Shown piece by piece: positions 10,682-22,721 of a DNA stretch of 64,000 nucleotides. Under the pieces are notes generated by a model that was not told where the DNA came from, did not search any database, and saw only the letters and a list, made by a program, of their open reading frames with translations. Numbering within the stretch: the stretch's first letter is position 1; the number at the start of each line of letters is the position of its first letter. Made by a program: the position numbers and the translations under genes. This DNA is from an uncultured Pluralibacter sp. (GTDB lineage Bacteria > Pseudomonadota > Gammaproteobacteria > Enterobacterales > Enterobacteriaceae), in assembly GCF_913775985.1 (NCBI RefSeq), contig NZ_CAJYMB010000124.1, forward strand, positions 59,443-123,442, in the 5' to 3' direction.

Positions 10682-11089
10682 ATGTTCGATCAACGTACTA
10701 CCCCCTATGCAGCGCTGCTGCTGCGCCTGGCGCTGGCCGTGCTTTTCTTCGCCCACTTCGGCCTGAAATTTTTTGTTTTTACCCCAGCCGGTACGGCAAA
10801 GTTTTTCGCTTCGCTCGGGCTTCCCGGCTGGCTGGCCTACATCACCATGGCAGTTGAGTTCTTCGGCGCTATCGCTCTGGTGCTTGGCATCTACACCCGG
10901 GTTGTGGCGGTTATCCTGATCCCGGTTCTGCTGGGGGCTATCTTTACGGTACACGGCCCGGCTGGCTTCTTTTTCACCAACCCCAACGGCGGCTGGGAGT
11001 ATCCGGCGTTCTGGATTATCGGCCTGATTGCGCTGGCGCTGATTGGTGACGGAAAATATGCCCTGAAGCCCACCACGCGCAGAGGATAA
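10682..11089 (+). CDS. DoxX family membrane protein
   Basis: This 135-residue protein has four hydrophobic segments and the DoxX-family opening ALLLRLALAVLFFAHFGLKF. It resembles E. coli YqjF, which is also encoded next to a glutathionyl-hydroquinone reductase (YqjG). The start at 10682 follows an AGGAG site; the longer frame upstream overlaps the palindrome and is unlikely. Proteins of this family act at the inner membrane; the biochemical role is not known. It is 9 bases from the next gene, an evident operon. Confidence 0.85.
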   Translation: MFDQRTTPYAALLLRLALAVLFFAHFGLKFFVFTPAGTAKFFASLGLPGWLAYITMAVEFFGAIALVLGIYTRVVAVILIPVLLGAIFTVHGPAGFFFTNPNGGWEYPAFWIIGLIALALIGDGKYALKPTTRRG

Positions 11090-11098
11090 AGGCACACT

Positions 11099-12055
11099 AT
11101 GTTGGTTGACGGAAAATGGGCAGCGGAGTGGCATCCGCTGCAGGCCAAAGATGAAAAAGGCGGATTTGTTCGCCAGACCTCCAGCTTTCGCCACTGGGTA
11201 ACCCCGGACGGCGCGCCGGGCATTACCGGTGCGGGCGGTTTTGCCGCAGAGCCCGGCCGCTACCATCTTTACGTCGCGCTCATTTGCCCCTGGGCCTCGC
11301 GCACTCTGATTGCGCGCAGGCTCAAAGGGCTGGACAAGATTATCAGCCTGTCTGTCGTCGAGCCCCGCCTGCAGAGTGAAGGCTGGCGCTTCGGAGATTA
11401 CCCCGGCGCTACAGAGGATAGCCTGCGGCACGCAACGTGGATGCACGAGCTATACACTCACGCCGATCCGCATTTTACAGGCCGCGCTACGGTACCCGTG
11501 CTGTGGGATAAGAAAACCGATACGCTCGTTAATAACGAGTCCGCGGACATCCTGCGGATGTTTAACAGCGGCTTCGGCGATCTTGCGAGCCATCAGTACG
11601 ATCTCTACCCTGCCCATCTGCAGGAGGAGATAGACGCCCTGAACGCGGAGATCTATCCCAGGCTCAATAACGGCGTCTATCGCGCCGGGTTTGCCACCAC
11701 GCAGCTGAGTTATGAAGAGGCGTCGAACGATGTCTTTACGATGCTCAACGTGCTGGAACAGCGCCTTGCGTCACGTCAGTTTCTCTGCGGCGGGCTGCTG
11801 ACCGAAGCGGATATCCGCCTGTTCGTCACGCTCATTCGCTTCGACGCCGCTTATCACGGACTGTTTAAGTGCAACCAGCGCAAGCTGTCCGAATATCCGA
11901 ATCTGGATAGCTATCTGCGCCGCCTTCTGGATGTGCCCGGTATTCGGGAAACGGTCAATATTGACCACATCAAACAGGGCTATTACTCCATTAAGGCCCT
12001 TAACCCGAACGGTATTGTTCCTGCAGGACCCGACCTCAGCATTTACGGGCTTTAA
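11099..12055 (+). CDS. Glutathionyl-hydroquinone reductase (YqjG/EcM4 family, Xi-class GST)
   Basis: The enzyme reduces S-glutathionyl-hydroquinones to free hydroquinones through a catalytic cysteine. The 318-residue protein has the family signature LICPWASRT with the catalytic Cys at residue 63, a thioredoxin-like N-terminal domain and an all-helical C-terminal GST domain (about residues 170-300). It follows the DoxX gene after 9 bases. The pair recalls yqjF-yqjG of E. coli, but the adjacent LysR differs, so this may be a paralogous copy rather than the orthologue. Confidence 0.88.
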   Translation: MLVDGKWAAEWHPLQAKDEKGGFVRQTSSFRHWVTPDGAPGITGAGGFAAEPGRYHLYVALICPWASRTLIARRLKGLDKIISLSVVEPRLQSEGWRFGDYPGATEDSLRHATWMHELYTHADPHFTGRATVPVLWDKKTDTLVNNESADILRMFNSGFGDLASHQYDLYPAHLQEEIDALNAEIYPRLNNGVYRAGFATTQLSYEEASNDVFTMLNVLEQRLASRQFLCGGLLTEADIRLFVTLIRFDAAYHGLFKCNQRKLSEYPNLDSYLRRLLDVPGIRETVNIDHIKQGYYSIKALNPNGIVPAGPDLSIYGL

Positions 12056-12091
12056 ACATTCTCCCAGGTAAGAAAACTAATCCTCTTTTAA

Positions 12092-12128
12092 CAGGCCTTT
12101 ATTATCGAAACGCGATAAGTAAGGCCTG
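12092..12128. repeat. Long hairpin after the hydroquinone reductase gene
   Basis: An inverted repeat with outer arms CAGGCCTT / AAGGCCTG and inner arms TTATCG / CGATAA lies 37 bases after the reductase stop. It has no T tract after it, so it may act as an RNA-stabilising hairpin or a weak terminator. A smaller palindrome (ATTAG, five A, CTAAT) follows at about 12144 and may be a regulatory site before yicG. Confidence 0.5.
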
Positions 12129-12240
12129 AGTCACTTCTGTTGATTAGAAAAACTAATGCATTGTGCTTTGCCTTAGAAAATCTCAATCGTGAGATTGTTC
12201 ACAATTCACTACTCTGCAGCCCTCTGCTCTGGGGGACAAT

Positions 12241-14534
<2,294 letters not shown>

Positions 14535-14710
14535 TTATCTCCCGTTAGCCTGCCGCAGGTTATAGCGCTGCAGAGTGCGCGGTGCGATAGCAGGCTTTAC
14601 ACTTTACGAGGAGAGTTCCAGGAGAGTGGTGCAACAGTGAAACAGTTGAGGAACATGCGGAAACGGCAGCGGAAAAAGCGCAAACGGAGACAAAAAGTGT
14701 GACAAAAGCT

Positions 14711-14737
14711 ACGTCGCGCAGCGGCGACGTGTATAAT
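14711..14737 (+). promoter_or_regulatory. gmk promoter -10 preceded by an inverted repeat
   Basis: TATAAT at 14732-14737 is a consensus -10 about 48 bases before gmk. Immediately upstream, 14711-14730 is an inverted repeat ACGTCGC / GCGACGT. It occupies the spacer region, and no good -35 is seen at the right distance, suggesting a protein-dependent or discriminator-controlled promoter for the gmk-rpoZ-spoT operon. Confidence 0.5.
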
Positions 14738-14751
14738 AAGCCCGTATGTAG

Positions 14752-15408
<657 letters not shown>

Positions 15409-15462
15409 GTCCACTTTCAGTATCATGCCCAGTCATTTCTTCACCTGTGGAGCTTTTTATAT

Positions 15463-15738
15463 ATGGCACGCGTAACTGTTCAGGACGCTGTAGAGAAAAT
15501 TGGTAACCGTTTTGACCTGGTGCTGGTCGCCGCGCGTCGCGCTCGTCAGATGCAGACTGGCGGAAAGGATCCGCTGGTACCGGAAGAAAACGATAAAACT
15601 ACCGTTATCGCACTGCGCGAAATCGAAGAAGGTCTGATCAACAACCAGATCCTCGACGTTCGCGAGCGCCAGGAGCAGCAAGAGCAGGAAGCCGCAGAAC
15701 TGCAGGCAGTCACCGCAATTGCTGAAGGCCGTCGTTAA
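15463..15738 (+). CDS. rpoZ: RNA polymerase omega subunit
   Basis: The 91-residue omega subunit ([20 protein letters not shown]) assists assembly of RNA polymerase by holding the beta' subunit and forms part of ppGpp binding site 1. It lies between gmk and spoT as in E. coli, an apt position for stringent-response control. Confidence 0.97.
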   Translation: MARVTVQDAVEKIGNRFDLVLVAARRARQMQTGGKDPLVPEENDKTTVIALREIEEGLINNQILDVRERQEQQEQEAAELQAVTAIAEGRR

Positions 15739-15757
15739 TTAACCCTGCGGGTAACCC

Positions 15758-17866
15758 TTGTATCTGTTTGAAAGCCTGAATCAGCTGATTCAAACCTACC
15801 TGCCTGAAGACCAAATTAAGCGTCTTCAGCAGGCGTATCTCGTTGCACGTGACGCTCACGAGGGTCAGACACGTTCAAGCGGTGAGCCCTATATCACGCA
15901 CCCGGTAGCCGTCGCCTGTATCCTGGCCGAGATGAAACTCGACCACGAAACGCTGATGGCCGCGCTGCTGCACGACGTGATTGAAGATACCCCCGCCACT
16001 TACCAGGACATGGAGCAGCTGTTTGGCAAAACCGTGGCCGAACTGGTGGAAGGGGTCTCCAAGCTCGACAAGCTCAATTTCCGCGACAAGAAAGAAGCCC
16101 AGGCCGAAAACTTTCGCAAAATGATCATGGCGATGGTGCAGGATATCCGCGTCATTCTGATCAAACTCGCCGACCGCACCCACAATATGCGCACCCTGGG
16201 CTCCCTTCGCCCGGACAAGCGCCGCCGCATCGCCCGCGAAACGCTGGAGATTTACAGTCCGCTGGCGCACCGTTTAGGTATTCACCACATCAAAACCGAG
16301 CTTGAAGAGCTGGGCTTTGAGGCGCTGTACCCGAACCGCTACCGCGTCATTAAAGAAGTGGTAAAAGCCGCGCGCGGCAACCGTAAAGAGATGATCCAGA
16401 AGATCCTCTCGGAAATCGAAGGGCGCTTGCAGGAAGCCGGTATCCCCTGCCGCGTCAGCGGTCGCGAAAAGCATCTGTACTCGATCTACTGCAAAATGGT
16501 GCTTAAAGAGCAGCGTTTTCACTCGATCATGGACATCTACGCCTTCCGCGTTATCGTCCAGGACTCCGATACCTGTTATCGCGTGCTGGGCCAGATGCAC
16601 AGCCTCTACAAGCCGCGTCCCGGGCGGGTTAAAGACTATATCGCTATCCCGAAGGCGAACGGCTATCAGTCTCTGCACACCTCGATGATTGGCCCGCACG
16701 GCGTGCCGGTAGAGGTGCAGATCCGTACCGAAGATATGGATCAGATGGCAGAGATGGGGGTTGCCGCCCACTGGGCCTATAAAGAGCACGGCGAAACCAG
16801 CACTACCGCGCAAATTCGCGCCCAGCGCTGGATGCAGAGCCTGCTTGAACTCCAGCAGAGCGCCGGCAGCTCGTTTGAATTTATTGAAAGCGTTAAGTCT
16901 GACCTGTTCCCTGACGAAATTTACGTTTTCACCCCGGAAGGCCGCATTGTCGAACTTCCCGCCGGGGCAACGCCGGTGGATTTCGCCTACGCGGTGCATA
17001 CCGATATCGGCCACGCCTGCGTCGGTGCCCGCGTCGATCGGCAGCCTTATCCGCTGTCGCAGCCGCTCACCAGCGGCCAGACCATTGAGATTATTACCGC
17101 GCCGGGCGCCCGCCCGAATGCCGCGTGGCTCAACTTCGTGGTCAGCTCCAAGGCGCGGGCCAAAATTCGCCAGCTGCTGAAAAACCTCAAGCGCGACGAT
17201 TCCGTCAGCCTCGGACGCCGCCTGCTTAATCACGCGCTCGGCGGCAGCCGCAAACTGGCCGAGATCCCGCCGGAGAACATCCAGCGCGAGCTTGAGCGCA
17301 TGAAAATTGCCAGCCTCGACGATCTGCTGGCGGAAATCGGCCTCGGCAACGCCATGAGCGTCGTGGTGGCGAAAAACCTGCAGCAGGGTGAGGCTTCACA
17401 GATGCCCGCACCTTCCGGCCAGAGCCATTTACCGATTAAGGGCGCGGACGGCGTGCTGATTACGTTCGCCAAATGTTGTCGACCAATCCCGGGCGATCCG
17501 ATTATTGCCCACGTCAGCCCCGGTAAAGGGCTGGTTATCCACCACGAATCCTGCCGCAACATTCGCGGTTATCAGAAGGAAGCCGAGAAGTTTATGGCCG
17601 TGGAGTGGGACAAAGAGACCGCGCAGGAGTTTATCGCCGAAATTAAGGTCGATATGTTCAACCATCAGGGGGCGCTGGCCAACCTGACGGCGGCGATTAA
17701 CACCGCGACCTCGAATATTCAGAGCTTAAATACTGAAGAGAAAGACGGCCGCGTGTACAGCGCCTTTATCCGCCTGACCACGCGCGATCGCGTGCATCTG
17801 GCCAATATCATGCGCAAAATACGCGTGATGCCGGATGTCATTAAAGTCACCCGCAACAGAAACTAG
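15758..17866 (+). CDS. spoT: Bifunctional (p)ppGpp synthetase/hydrolase SpoT
   Basis: SpoT degrades (p)ppGpp and weakly makes it under carbon, fatty acid or iron stress. The 702 residues show the HD hydrolase domain (HDVIEDT near residue 72, LADRTHNMRTL near 140), the synthetase-like domain (about 230-350), TGS (about 385-450), a cysteine-bearing conserved region (FAKCCRPIPGD near 570) and a C-terminal ACT domain. The start codon is the rare TTG at 15758, as in E. coli; no ATG fits the conserved N-terminus MYLFESLNQL. Low initiation efficiency may limit synthesis. Confidence 0.96.
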   Translation: MYLFESLNQLIQTYLPEDQIKRLQQAYLVARDAHEGQTRSSGEPYITHPVAVACILAEMKLDHETLMAALLHDVIEDTPATYQDMEQLFGKTVAELVEGVSKLDKLNFRDKKEAQAENFRKMIMAMVQDIRVILIKLADRTHNMRTLGSLRPDKRRRIARETLEIYSPLAHRLGIHHIKTELEELGFEALYPNRYRVIKEVVKAARGNRKEMIQKILSEIEGRLQEAGIPCRVSGREKHLYSIYCKMVLKEQRFHSIMDIYAFRVIVQDSDTCYRVLGQMHSLYKPRPGRVKDYIAIPKANGYQSLHTSMIGPHGVPVEVQIRTEDMDQMAEMGVAAHWAYKEHGETSTTAQIRAQRWMQSLLELQQSAGSSFEFIESVKSDLFPDEIYVFTPEGRIVELPAGATPVDFAYAVHTDIGHACVGARVDRQPYPLSQPLTSGQTIEIITAPGARPNAAWLNFVVSSKARAKIRQLLKNLKRDDSVSLGRRLLNHALGGSRKLAEIPPENIQRELERMKIASLDDLLAEIGLGNAMSVVVAKNLQQGEASQMPAPSGQSHLPIKGADGVLITFAKCCRPIPGDPIIAHVSPGKGLVIHHESCRNIRGYQKEAEKFMAVEWDKETAQEFIAEIKVDMFNHQGALANLTAAINTATSNIQSLNTEEKDGRVYSAFIRLTTRDRVHLANIMRKIRVMPDVIKVTRNRN

Positions 17867-18048
17867 CGTTAAGCAGCGCATCATTCGAACAGCGCAAAGC
17901 GGCAAACGAATGAGTATCCGGTTACGTACAGAAGTACGCAGCCGGGCGCGCGGCAAACCGGTCTGCAGCATGCCTGACTAACGCGCAGCAGTTTTAAGCA
18001 CCGCGTGACCAGCAGCCTGTACCGGGCCATTTTGAAGGACAGCATCTT
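17867..18048 (+). other. Expanded non-coding gap between spoT and trmH
   Basis: This gap holds 182 bases, where E. coli has almost none. I see no open frame of interest. It includes a short hairpin CGTAC-AGAA-GTACG within a CCGG-flanked palindromic stretch (about 17916-17945) and other small palindromes. It may be the footprint of a small repetitive element. The trmH ribosome site GAAGGA lies at its right end. Confidence 0.4.
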
Positions 18049-18738
18049 ATGAATTCACAGCGTTATGCGCGCATATGCGAAATGCTCGCTCGCCGTCAGC
18101 CCGACCTGACGGTCTGCATGGAGCAGGTCCACAAGCCTCATAACGTCTCGGCGATAATCCGCACCGCCGATGCGGTCGGGGTACACGAGGTTCACGCCGT
18201 ATGGCCGGGCAGCCGGATGCGCACGATGGCTTCGGCCGCAGCCGGCAGCAACAGCTGGGTGCAGGTCAAAACCCATCCGACCATCGGCGATGCCGTCTCG
18301 ACGCTGAAAGGGCGCGGCATGCAGATCCTCGCTACCCACCTCTCGGATAGCGCCGTCGACTTCCGCGATATCGACTATACCCGCCCCACCTGCATTCTGA
18401 TGGGCCAGGAGAAAACCGGCATCACTCAGGAGGCGCTGGACCTGGCAGACCAGGACATTATTATCCCGATGATCGGCATGGTGCAGTCTTTAAACGTCTC
18501 TGTTGCCTCGGCCCTTATTCTCTACGAAGCCCAGCGCCAGCGACAGAACGCCGGCATGTACGCGCGCACCAGCAGCATGCTGCCGGACGACGTGCAGCAG
18601 CGCCTGCTGTTTGAAGGCGGCTATCCGGTTCTTGCCCACGTCGCCAGACGCAAAAAGCTGCCCTATCCGCGGGTTAACGAAGGCGGCGAAATAGAGGCGG
18701 ACGCGGACTGGTGGGCCACCATGCAGGCGGCGGGCTAA
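18049..18738 (+). CDS. trmH: tRNA (guanosine(18)-2'-O)-methyltransferase
   Basis: TrmH (SpoU) methylates the ribose of G18 in the D-loop of tRNAs using S-adenosylmethionine. The 229-residue protein has the SPOUT trefoil-knot motifs: HKPHNVSAIIRTADA near residue 25, ILMGQEKTGIT near 118, and MVQSLNVSVASALILYEA near 145. It ends 3 bases before recG, so the two are coupled. Confidence 0.96.
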   Translation: MNSQRYARICEMLARRQPDLTVCMEQVHKPHNVSAIIRTADAVGVHEVHAVWPGSRMRTMASAAAGSNSWVQVKTHPTIGDAVSTLKGRGMQILATHLSDSAVDFRDIDYTRPTCILMGQEKTGITQEALDLADQDIIIPMIGMVQSLNVSVASALILYEAQRQRQNAGMYARTSSMLPDDVQQRLLFEGGYPVLAHVARRKKLPYPRVNEGGEIEADADWWATMQAAG

Positions 18739-18741
18739 GCT

Positions 18742-20823
18742 ATGCAGGGGCGCTTACTGGATGCCGTACCCTTAAGCACGCTCACCGGCGTCGGTGCCGC
18801 GCAGGCCAGCAAGCTGGCGAAAATTGGCCTGCATACCGTGCAGGATCTGTTGCTGCACCTGCCGCTGCGCTATGAAGACCGCACCCAGCTCTACACCATC
18901 AACGATCTGCTGCCGGGAATATACGCCACGGTAGAGGGCGAAGTTCTCAACAGCAATATCACTTTCGGCGGCCGCCGGATGATGACCTGTCAGATAAGCG
19001 ACGGCACCGGCATCCTTACCCTGCGCTTTTTCAACTTCAACGCGGCGATGAAAAACAGCCTCGCCACCGGGCGCCGGGTGCTGGCTTACGGCGAAGCAAA
19101 ACGCGGCAAGTACGGGGCCGAGATGATCCATCCGGAGTACCGCGTGCAGGGCGACCTGAGCTCCCCCGAACTGCAGGAAACGCTTACGCCCGTTTACCCC
19201 ACCACCGAAGGCGTCCGTCAGGCTACCCTGCGCAAGCTGACCGATCAGGCGCTGGATCTGCTGGACACCTGCGCCATTGCCGAACTTCTGCCGCCGGAGC
19301 TGGCCCAGGGAATGATGAGCCTGCCCGAGGCGCTGCGCACGCTGCACCGCCCGCCGCCGACGCTGCAGCTTGCAGATCTGGAAACCGGGCAGCATCCCGC
19401 CCAGCGCCGTCTGATTATGGAAGAGCTGCTGGCGCATAACCTCAGCATGCTGGCGGTGAGAGCCGGCGCGCAGCGCTATCACGCCGAGCCGCTTAAGGCC
19501 GACGATGAGCTGACCCGGCGCTTTCTGGCCTCGCTGCCGTTTAAACCCACCGCTGCCCAGGCGCGGGTTGCCGGCGAAATCGATCGCGATCTCGGCCGCA
19601 GCTCGCCGATGATGCGTCTGGTGCAGGGGGACGTTGGCTCCGGCAAAACGCTGGTTGCCGCACTGGCCGCGCTGCGGGCCATCGCCCACGGCAAGCAGGC
19701 TGCGCTGATGGCGCCCACTGAACTGCTGGCCGAACAGCACGCCAACAACTTCCGCAGCTGGTTCGCGCCGCTCGGTATTGAAGTGGGCTGGCTGGCGGGC
19801 AAGCAGAAGGGCAAGGCCCGGCAGGCGCAGCAGGAGGCCATCGCCAGCGGTCAGGTGCAGATGATTGTTGGCACCCATGCCATCTTCCAGGAGCAGGTAA
19901 AGTTTAACGGCCTCGCGCTGGTGATTATCGACGAGCAGCACCGCTTCGGCGTCCACCAGCGGCTGGCGCTGTGGGAAAAAGGCCAGCAGCAGGGCTTTCA
20001 TCCCCACCAGCTGATCATGACCGCTACCCCTATTCCACGCACGCTGGCGATGACCGCCTATGCGGATCTCGATACGTCGGTAATTGACGAGCTGCCTCCC
20101 GGAAGAACGCCGGTGACAACGGTGGCGATCGCCGATACCCGCCGCAGCGAGATTATCGAGCGCGTGCGCAGCGCGTGTGCCAGCGAAGGCCGCCAGGCTT
20201 ACTGGGTCTGCACCCTGATTGAAGAGTCCGATCTGCTGGAGGCTCAGGCGGCGGAAGCGACCTGGGAAGAGCTCAAGCTGGCGCTGCCGGCGCTGAATAT
20301 TGGCCTGGTTCACGGGCGCATGAAGCCTGCAGAAAAGCAGGCGGTCATGCAGGCCTTTAAGCTGGGCGAGCTGCACCTGCTGGTTGCCACAACGGTCATT
20401 GAAGTCGGCGTTGACGTCCCTAATGCCAGCCTGATGATTATCGAGAACCCAGAGCGCCTGGGGCTGGCCCAGCTGCACCAGCTCAGAGGCCGCGTCGGCC
20501 GCGGCGCGGTAGCCTCTCACTGCGTGCTGCTCTACAAGTCCCCGCTGTCAAAAACCGCCCAAATGCGCCTGCAGGTGCTGCGCGACAGCAATGACGGCTT
20601 CGTGATTGCGCAAAAGGATCTGGAGATCCGCGGCCCCGGGGAGCTGCTCGGCACCCGGCAAACCGGCAACGCCGAGTTCAAAGTGGCAGACCTGCTGCGC
20701 GATCAAGGTCTTATTCCCGACGTTCAGCGCATTGCGCGCCACATTCACGAAAAATATCCGCAGCAGGCGCTGGCGCTGATCGAGCGCTGGATGCCGGAAA
20801 CCGAACGTTATTCCAACGCGTAG
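18742..20823 (+). CDS. recG: ATP-dependent DNA helicase RecG
   Basis: RecG remodels stalled replication forks and branched recombination intermediates. The 693 residues comprise the N-terminal wedge/OB domain (to about 160) and two RecA-like helicase domains with Walker A GDVGSGKT near residue 296, the DEQH box near 397, TATPIPRTLAM near 430, and a C-terminal QLRGRVGRG motif VI. It is the last gene of the operon, and its stop codon lies inside a terminator hairpin. In E. coli gltS and then xanP follow; here glpX follows. Confidence 0.97.
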   Translation: MQGRLLDAVPLSTLTGVGAAQASKLAKIGLHTVQDLLLHLPLRYEDRTQLYTINDLLPGIYATVEGEVLNSNITFGGRRMMTCQISDGTGILTLRFFNFNAAMKNSLATGRRVLAYGEAKRGKYGAEMIHPEYRVQGDLSSPELQETLTPVYPTTEGVRQATLRKLTDQALDLLDTCAIAELLPPELAQGMMSLPEALRTLHRPPPTLQLADLETGQHPAQRRLIMEELLAHNLSMLAVRAGAQRYHAEPLKADDELTRRFLASLPFKPTAAQARVAGEIDRDLGRSSPMMRLVQGDVGSGKTLVAALAALRAIAHGKQAALMAPTELLAEQHANNFRSWFAPLGIEVGWLAGKQKGKARQAQQEAIASGQVQMIVGTHAIFQEQVKFNGLALVIIDEQHRFGVHQRLALWEKGQQQGFHPHQLIMTATPIPRTLAMTAYADLDTSVIDELPPGRTPVTTVAIADTRRSEIIERVRSACASEGRQAYWVCTLIEESDLLEAQAAEATWEELKLALPALNIGLVHGRMKPAEKQAVMQAFKLGELHLLVATTVIEVGVDVPNASLMIIENPERLGLAQLHQLRGRVGRGAVASHCVLLYKSPLSKTAQMRLQVLRDSNDGFVIAQKDLEIRGPGELLGTRQTGNAEFKVADLLRDQGLIPDVQRIARHIHEKYPQQALALIERWMPETERYSNA

Positions 20824-20844
20824 CCCAGGCTGCGCGTTTTTTTT
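20817..20844 (+). terminator. Strong intrinsic terminator overlapping the recG stop codon
   Basis: CGCGTAGCC and GGCTGCGCG form a stem with one G-T pair (20817-20836), followed by eight T residues. The recG TAG lies within the first arm. The T tract ends only 23 bases before the glpX ATG, so transcripts of the spoT-recG operon should stop just before glpX. Confidence 0.85.
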
Positions 20845-20867
20845 ACAGCTACCACGACGAGTATGTG

Positions 20868-21878
20868 ATGAGACGAGAACTTGCTATCGAATTTTCGCGC
20901 GTAACCGAAGCCGCCGCCCTTGCCGGCTATAAGTGGCTTGGCCGCGGGGATAAGAACGTTGCCGACGGTGCTGCGGTCAATGCCATGCGCATTATGCTGA
21001 ACAAGGTCAATATCGACGGCACCATCGTGATCGGCGAAGGCGAAATTGATGAGGCGCCGATGCTGTTCATCGGTGAAGCGGTTGGCACCGGCAACGGCGA
21101 CGCGGTGGATATCGCCGTCGATCCTATCGAAGGCACCCGCATGACCGCGATGGGCCAGGCCAACGCGCTGGCCGTGCTGGCCGTTGGCGATAAGGGCTGC
21201 TTCCTCAACGCGCCGGATATGTACATGGAGAAGCTGATCGTCGGCCCGGGGGCCAAAGGCAGTATCGACCTGGATCTTCCGCTGGAAGAGAACCTGCGCA
21301 ACGTCGCCCGGGCGCTGAATAAGCCCCTCGGCGAACTGACGGTCACTATTCTTGCCAAACCGCGCCACGATGCGGTCATCGCCGCCATGCAGGCGCTGGG
21401 CGTGCGGGTGTTCGCGATCCCCGACGGCGACGTCGCCGCTTCCATTCTGACCTGCATGCCGGACAGTGAAGTTGATGTGCTGTACGGCATTGGCGGCGCG
21501 CCGGAAGGCGTGATTTCCGCAGCGGTCATTCGCGCGCTCGACGGCGATATGCAGGGCCGCCTGCTGGCCCGCCATCACGTGAAAGGCGACAGCGAAGAGA
21601 ACCGCCGTATCGGCGAAACAGAGCTGGCGCGCTGTGCGGAAATGGGGATTGAAGCCGATAAAGTGTTGACGCTGGACGACATGGCGCGCAGCGATAACGT
21701 TATTTTCTCCGCCACCGGCATCACCAAAGGCGATCTGCTGGACGGCATTACCCGCAAGGGCAATATCGCCACCACGGAAACGCTGCTGATCCGCGGTAAA
21801 TCGCGCACGATCCGCCGCATTCAGTCCATTCACTATCTCGATCGCAAAGATCCGCAAATCCAGCATCACATTCTCTGA
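20868..21878 (+). CDS. glpX: Class II fructose-1,6-bisphosphatase GlpX
   Basis: GlpX hydrolyses fructose 1,6-bisphosphate in gluconeogenesis, needed for growth on glycerol when Fbp is lacking. The 336 residues match E. coli GlpX. Metal- and substrate-binding motifs GEGEIDEAP (near residue 57) and DPIEGTR (near 85) are intact. A GTG at 20865 is an alternative start; ATG at 20868 fits the family. In E. coli this is the third gene of glpFKX. Here glpF and glpK are 9 kb downstream and the gene sits right after the recG terminator, with almost no room for its own promoter. Confidence 0.95.
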   Translation: MRRELAIEFSRVTEAAALAGYKWLGRGDKNVADGAAVNAMRIMLNKVNIDGTIVIGEGEIDEAPMLFIGEAVGTGNGDAVDIAVDPIEGTRMTAMGQANALAVLAVGDKGCFLNAPDMYMEKLIVGPGAKGSIDLDLPLEENLRNVARALNKPLGELTVTILAKPRHDAVIAAMQALGVRVFAIPDGDVAASILTCMPDSEVDVLYGIGGAPEGVISAAVIRALDGDMQGRLLARHHVKGDSEENRRIGETELARCAEMGIEADKVLTLDDMARSDNVIFSATGITKGDLLDGITRKGNIATTETLLIRGKSRTIRRIQSIHYLDRKDPQIQHHIL

Positions 21879-21974
21879 AATATTTGATCAATCGAGCTTT
21901 CCGGCCCCTGCGGGCTGGAAATCCCGTTCTCATCTGGCGAAGATAGAGTCATTAACGCCGTTGAGGAGGGGAAT

Positions 21975-22721
21975 ATGGCAACCTGGGTTACCGGAAAAGT
22001 TATCAGAGTCGAGCAATGGACGGACGCCCTGTTTAGTCTGATTGTTCACGCACCCGTTCACCCCTTTGCTGCCGGGCAATACGGCAAGCTTGGCCTGGAA
22101 ATCAACGGCGAGCGCGTGCAGCGCGCCTACTCCTATCTCAACGCGCCCCACAATCCCGATCTTGAGTTTTATCTGGTGACCGTTCCCGAGGGCAAGCTGA
22201 GTCCGCATCTGGCGGCCCTGAAGCCCGGCGACGAGCTGCAGCTGGTCAGCGAACCCGCAGGCTTCTTCGTGCTGGACGAACTGCCGGACTGCGACACGCT
22301 CTGGATGCTGGCCACCGGCACCGGGCTCGGGCCTTATCTGTCTATTTTGCAGGAAGGCAAAGATCTCAAACGCTTCCAGAATATTGTGCTGGTACACGCC
22401 GCGCGCTATGAAGCCGATCTCAGCTATCTGCCCCTGATGCGGGAGCTGGAGCAGCGCTACGAAGGCAAACTGCGTATTCAAACCGTGGTCAGCCGGGAGA
22501 CAGCGCCTGGCTCCCTGACGGGCCGCGTGCCGGCGCTGATTGAGAGCGGCGAGCTGGAAGCGGCGGTGGGCCTGTCGATGACCACCGATAACAGCCACGT
22601 CATGCTGTGCGGCAACCCGCAGATGGTGCGGGATACCCAGACGCTGCTGAAAGAGACCCGGCAGATGGCGAAACATTTACGCCGACGTCCGGGGCACATT
22701 ACCTCGGAAAACTACTGGTAA
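21975..22721 (+). CDS. fpr: Ferredoxin/flavodoxin-NADP(+) reductase
   Basis: Fpr is an FAD enzyme that passes electrons from NADPH to flavodoxin and ferredoxin, supplying reducing power during oxidative stress and for radical enzymes. The 248 residues have the FAD-binding RAYSYLNAP motif (near residue 50), the NADP site GTGLGPYLSIL (near 115) and the terminal YW. It follows glpX after 96 bases, the same order as in E. coli. SoxS control is known in E. coli; I did not identify a soxbox here. Confidence 0.95.
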   Translation: MATWVTGKVIRVEQWTDALFSLIVHAPVHPFAAGQYGKLGLEINGERVQRAYSYLNAPHNPDLEFYLVTVPEGKLSPHLAALKPGDELQLVSEPAGFFVLDELPDCDTLWMLATGTGLGPYLSILQEGKDLKRFQNIVLVHAARYEADLSYLPLMRELEQRYEGKLRIQTVVSRETAPGSLTGRVPALIESGELEAAVGLSMTTDNSHVMLCGNPQMVRDTQTLLKETRQMAKHLRRRPGHITSENYW

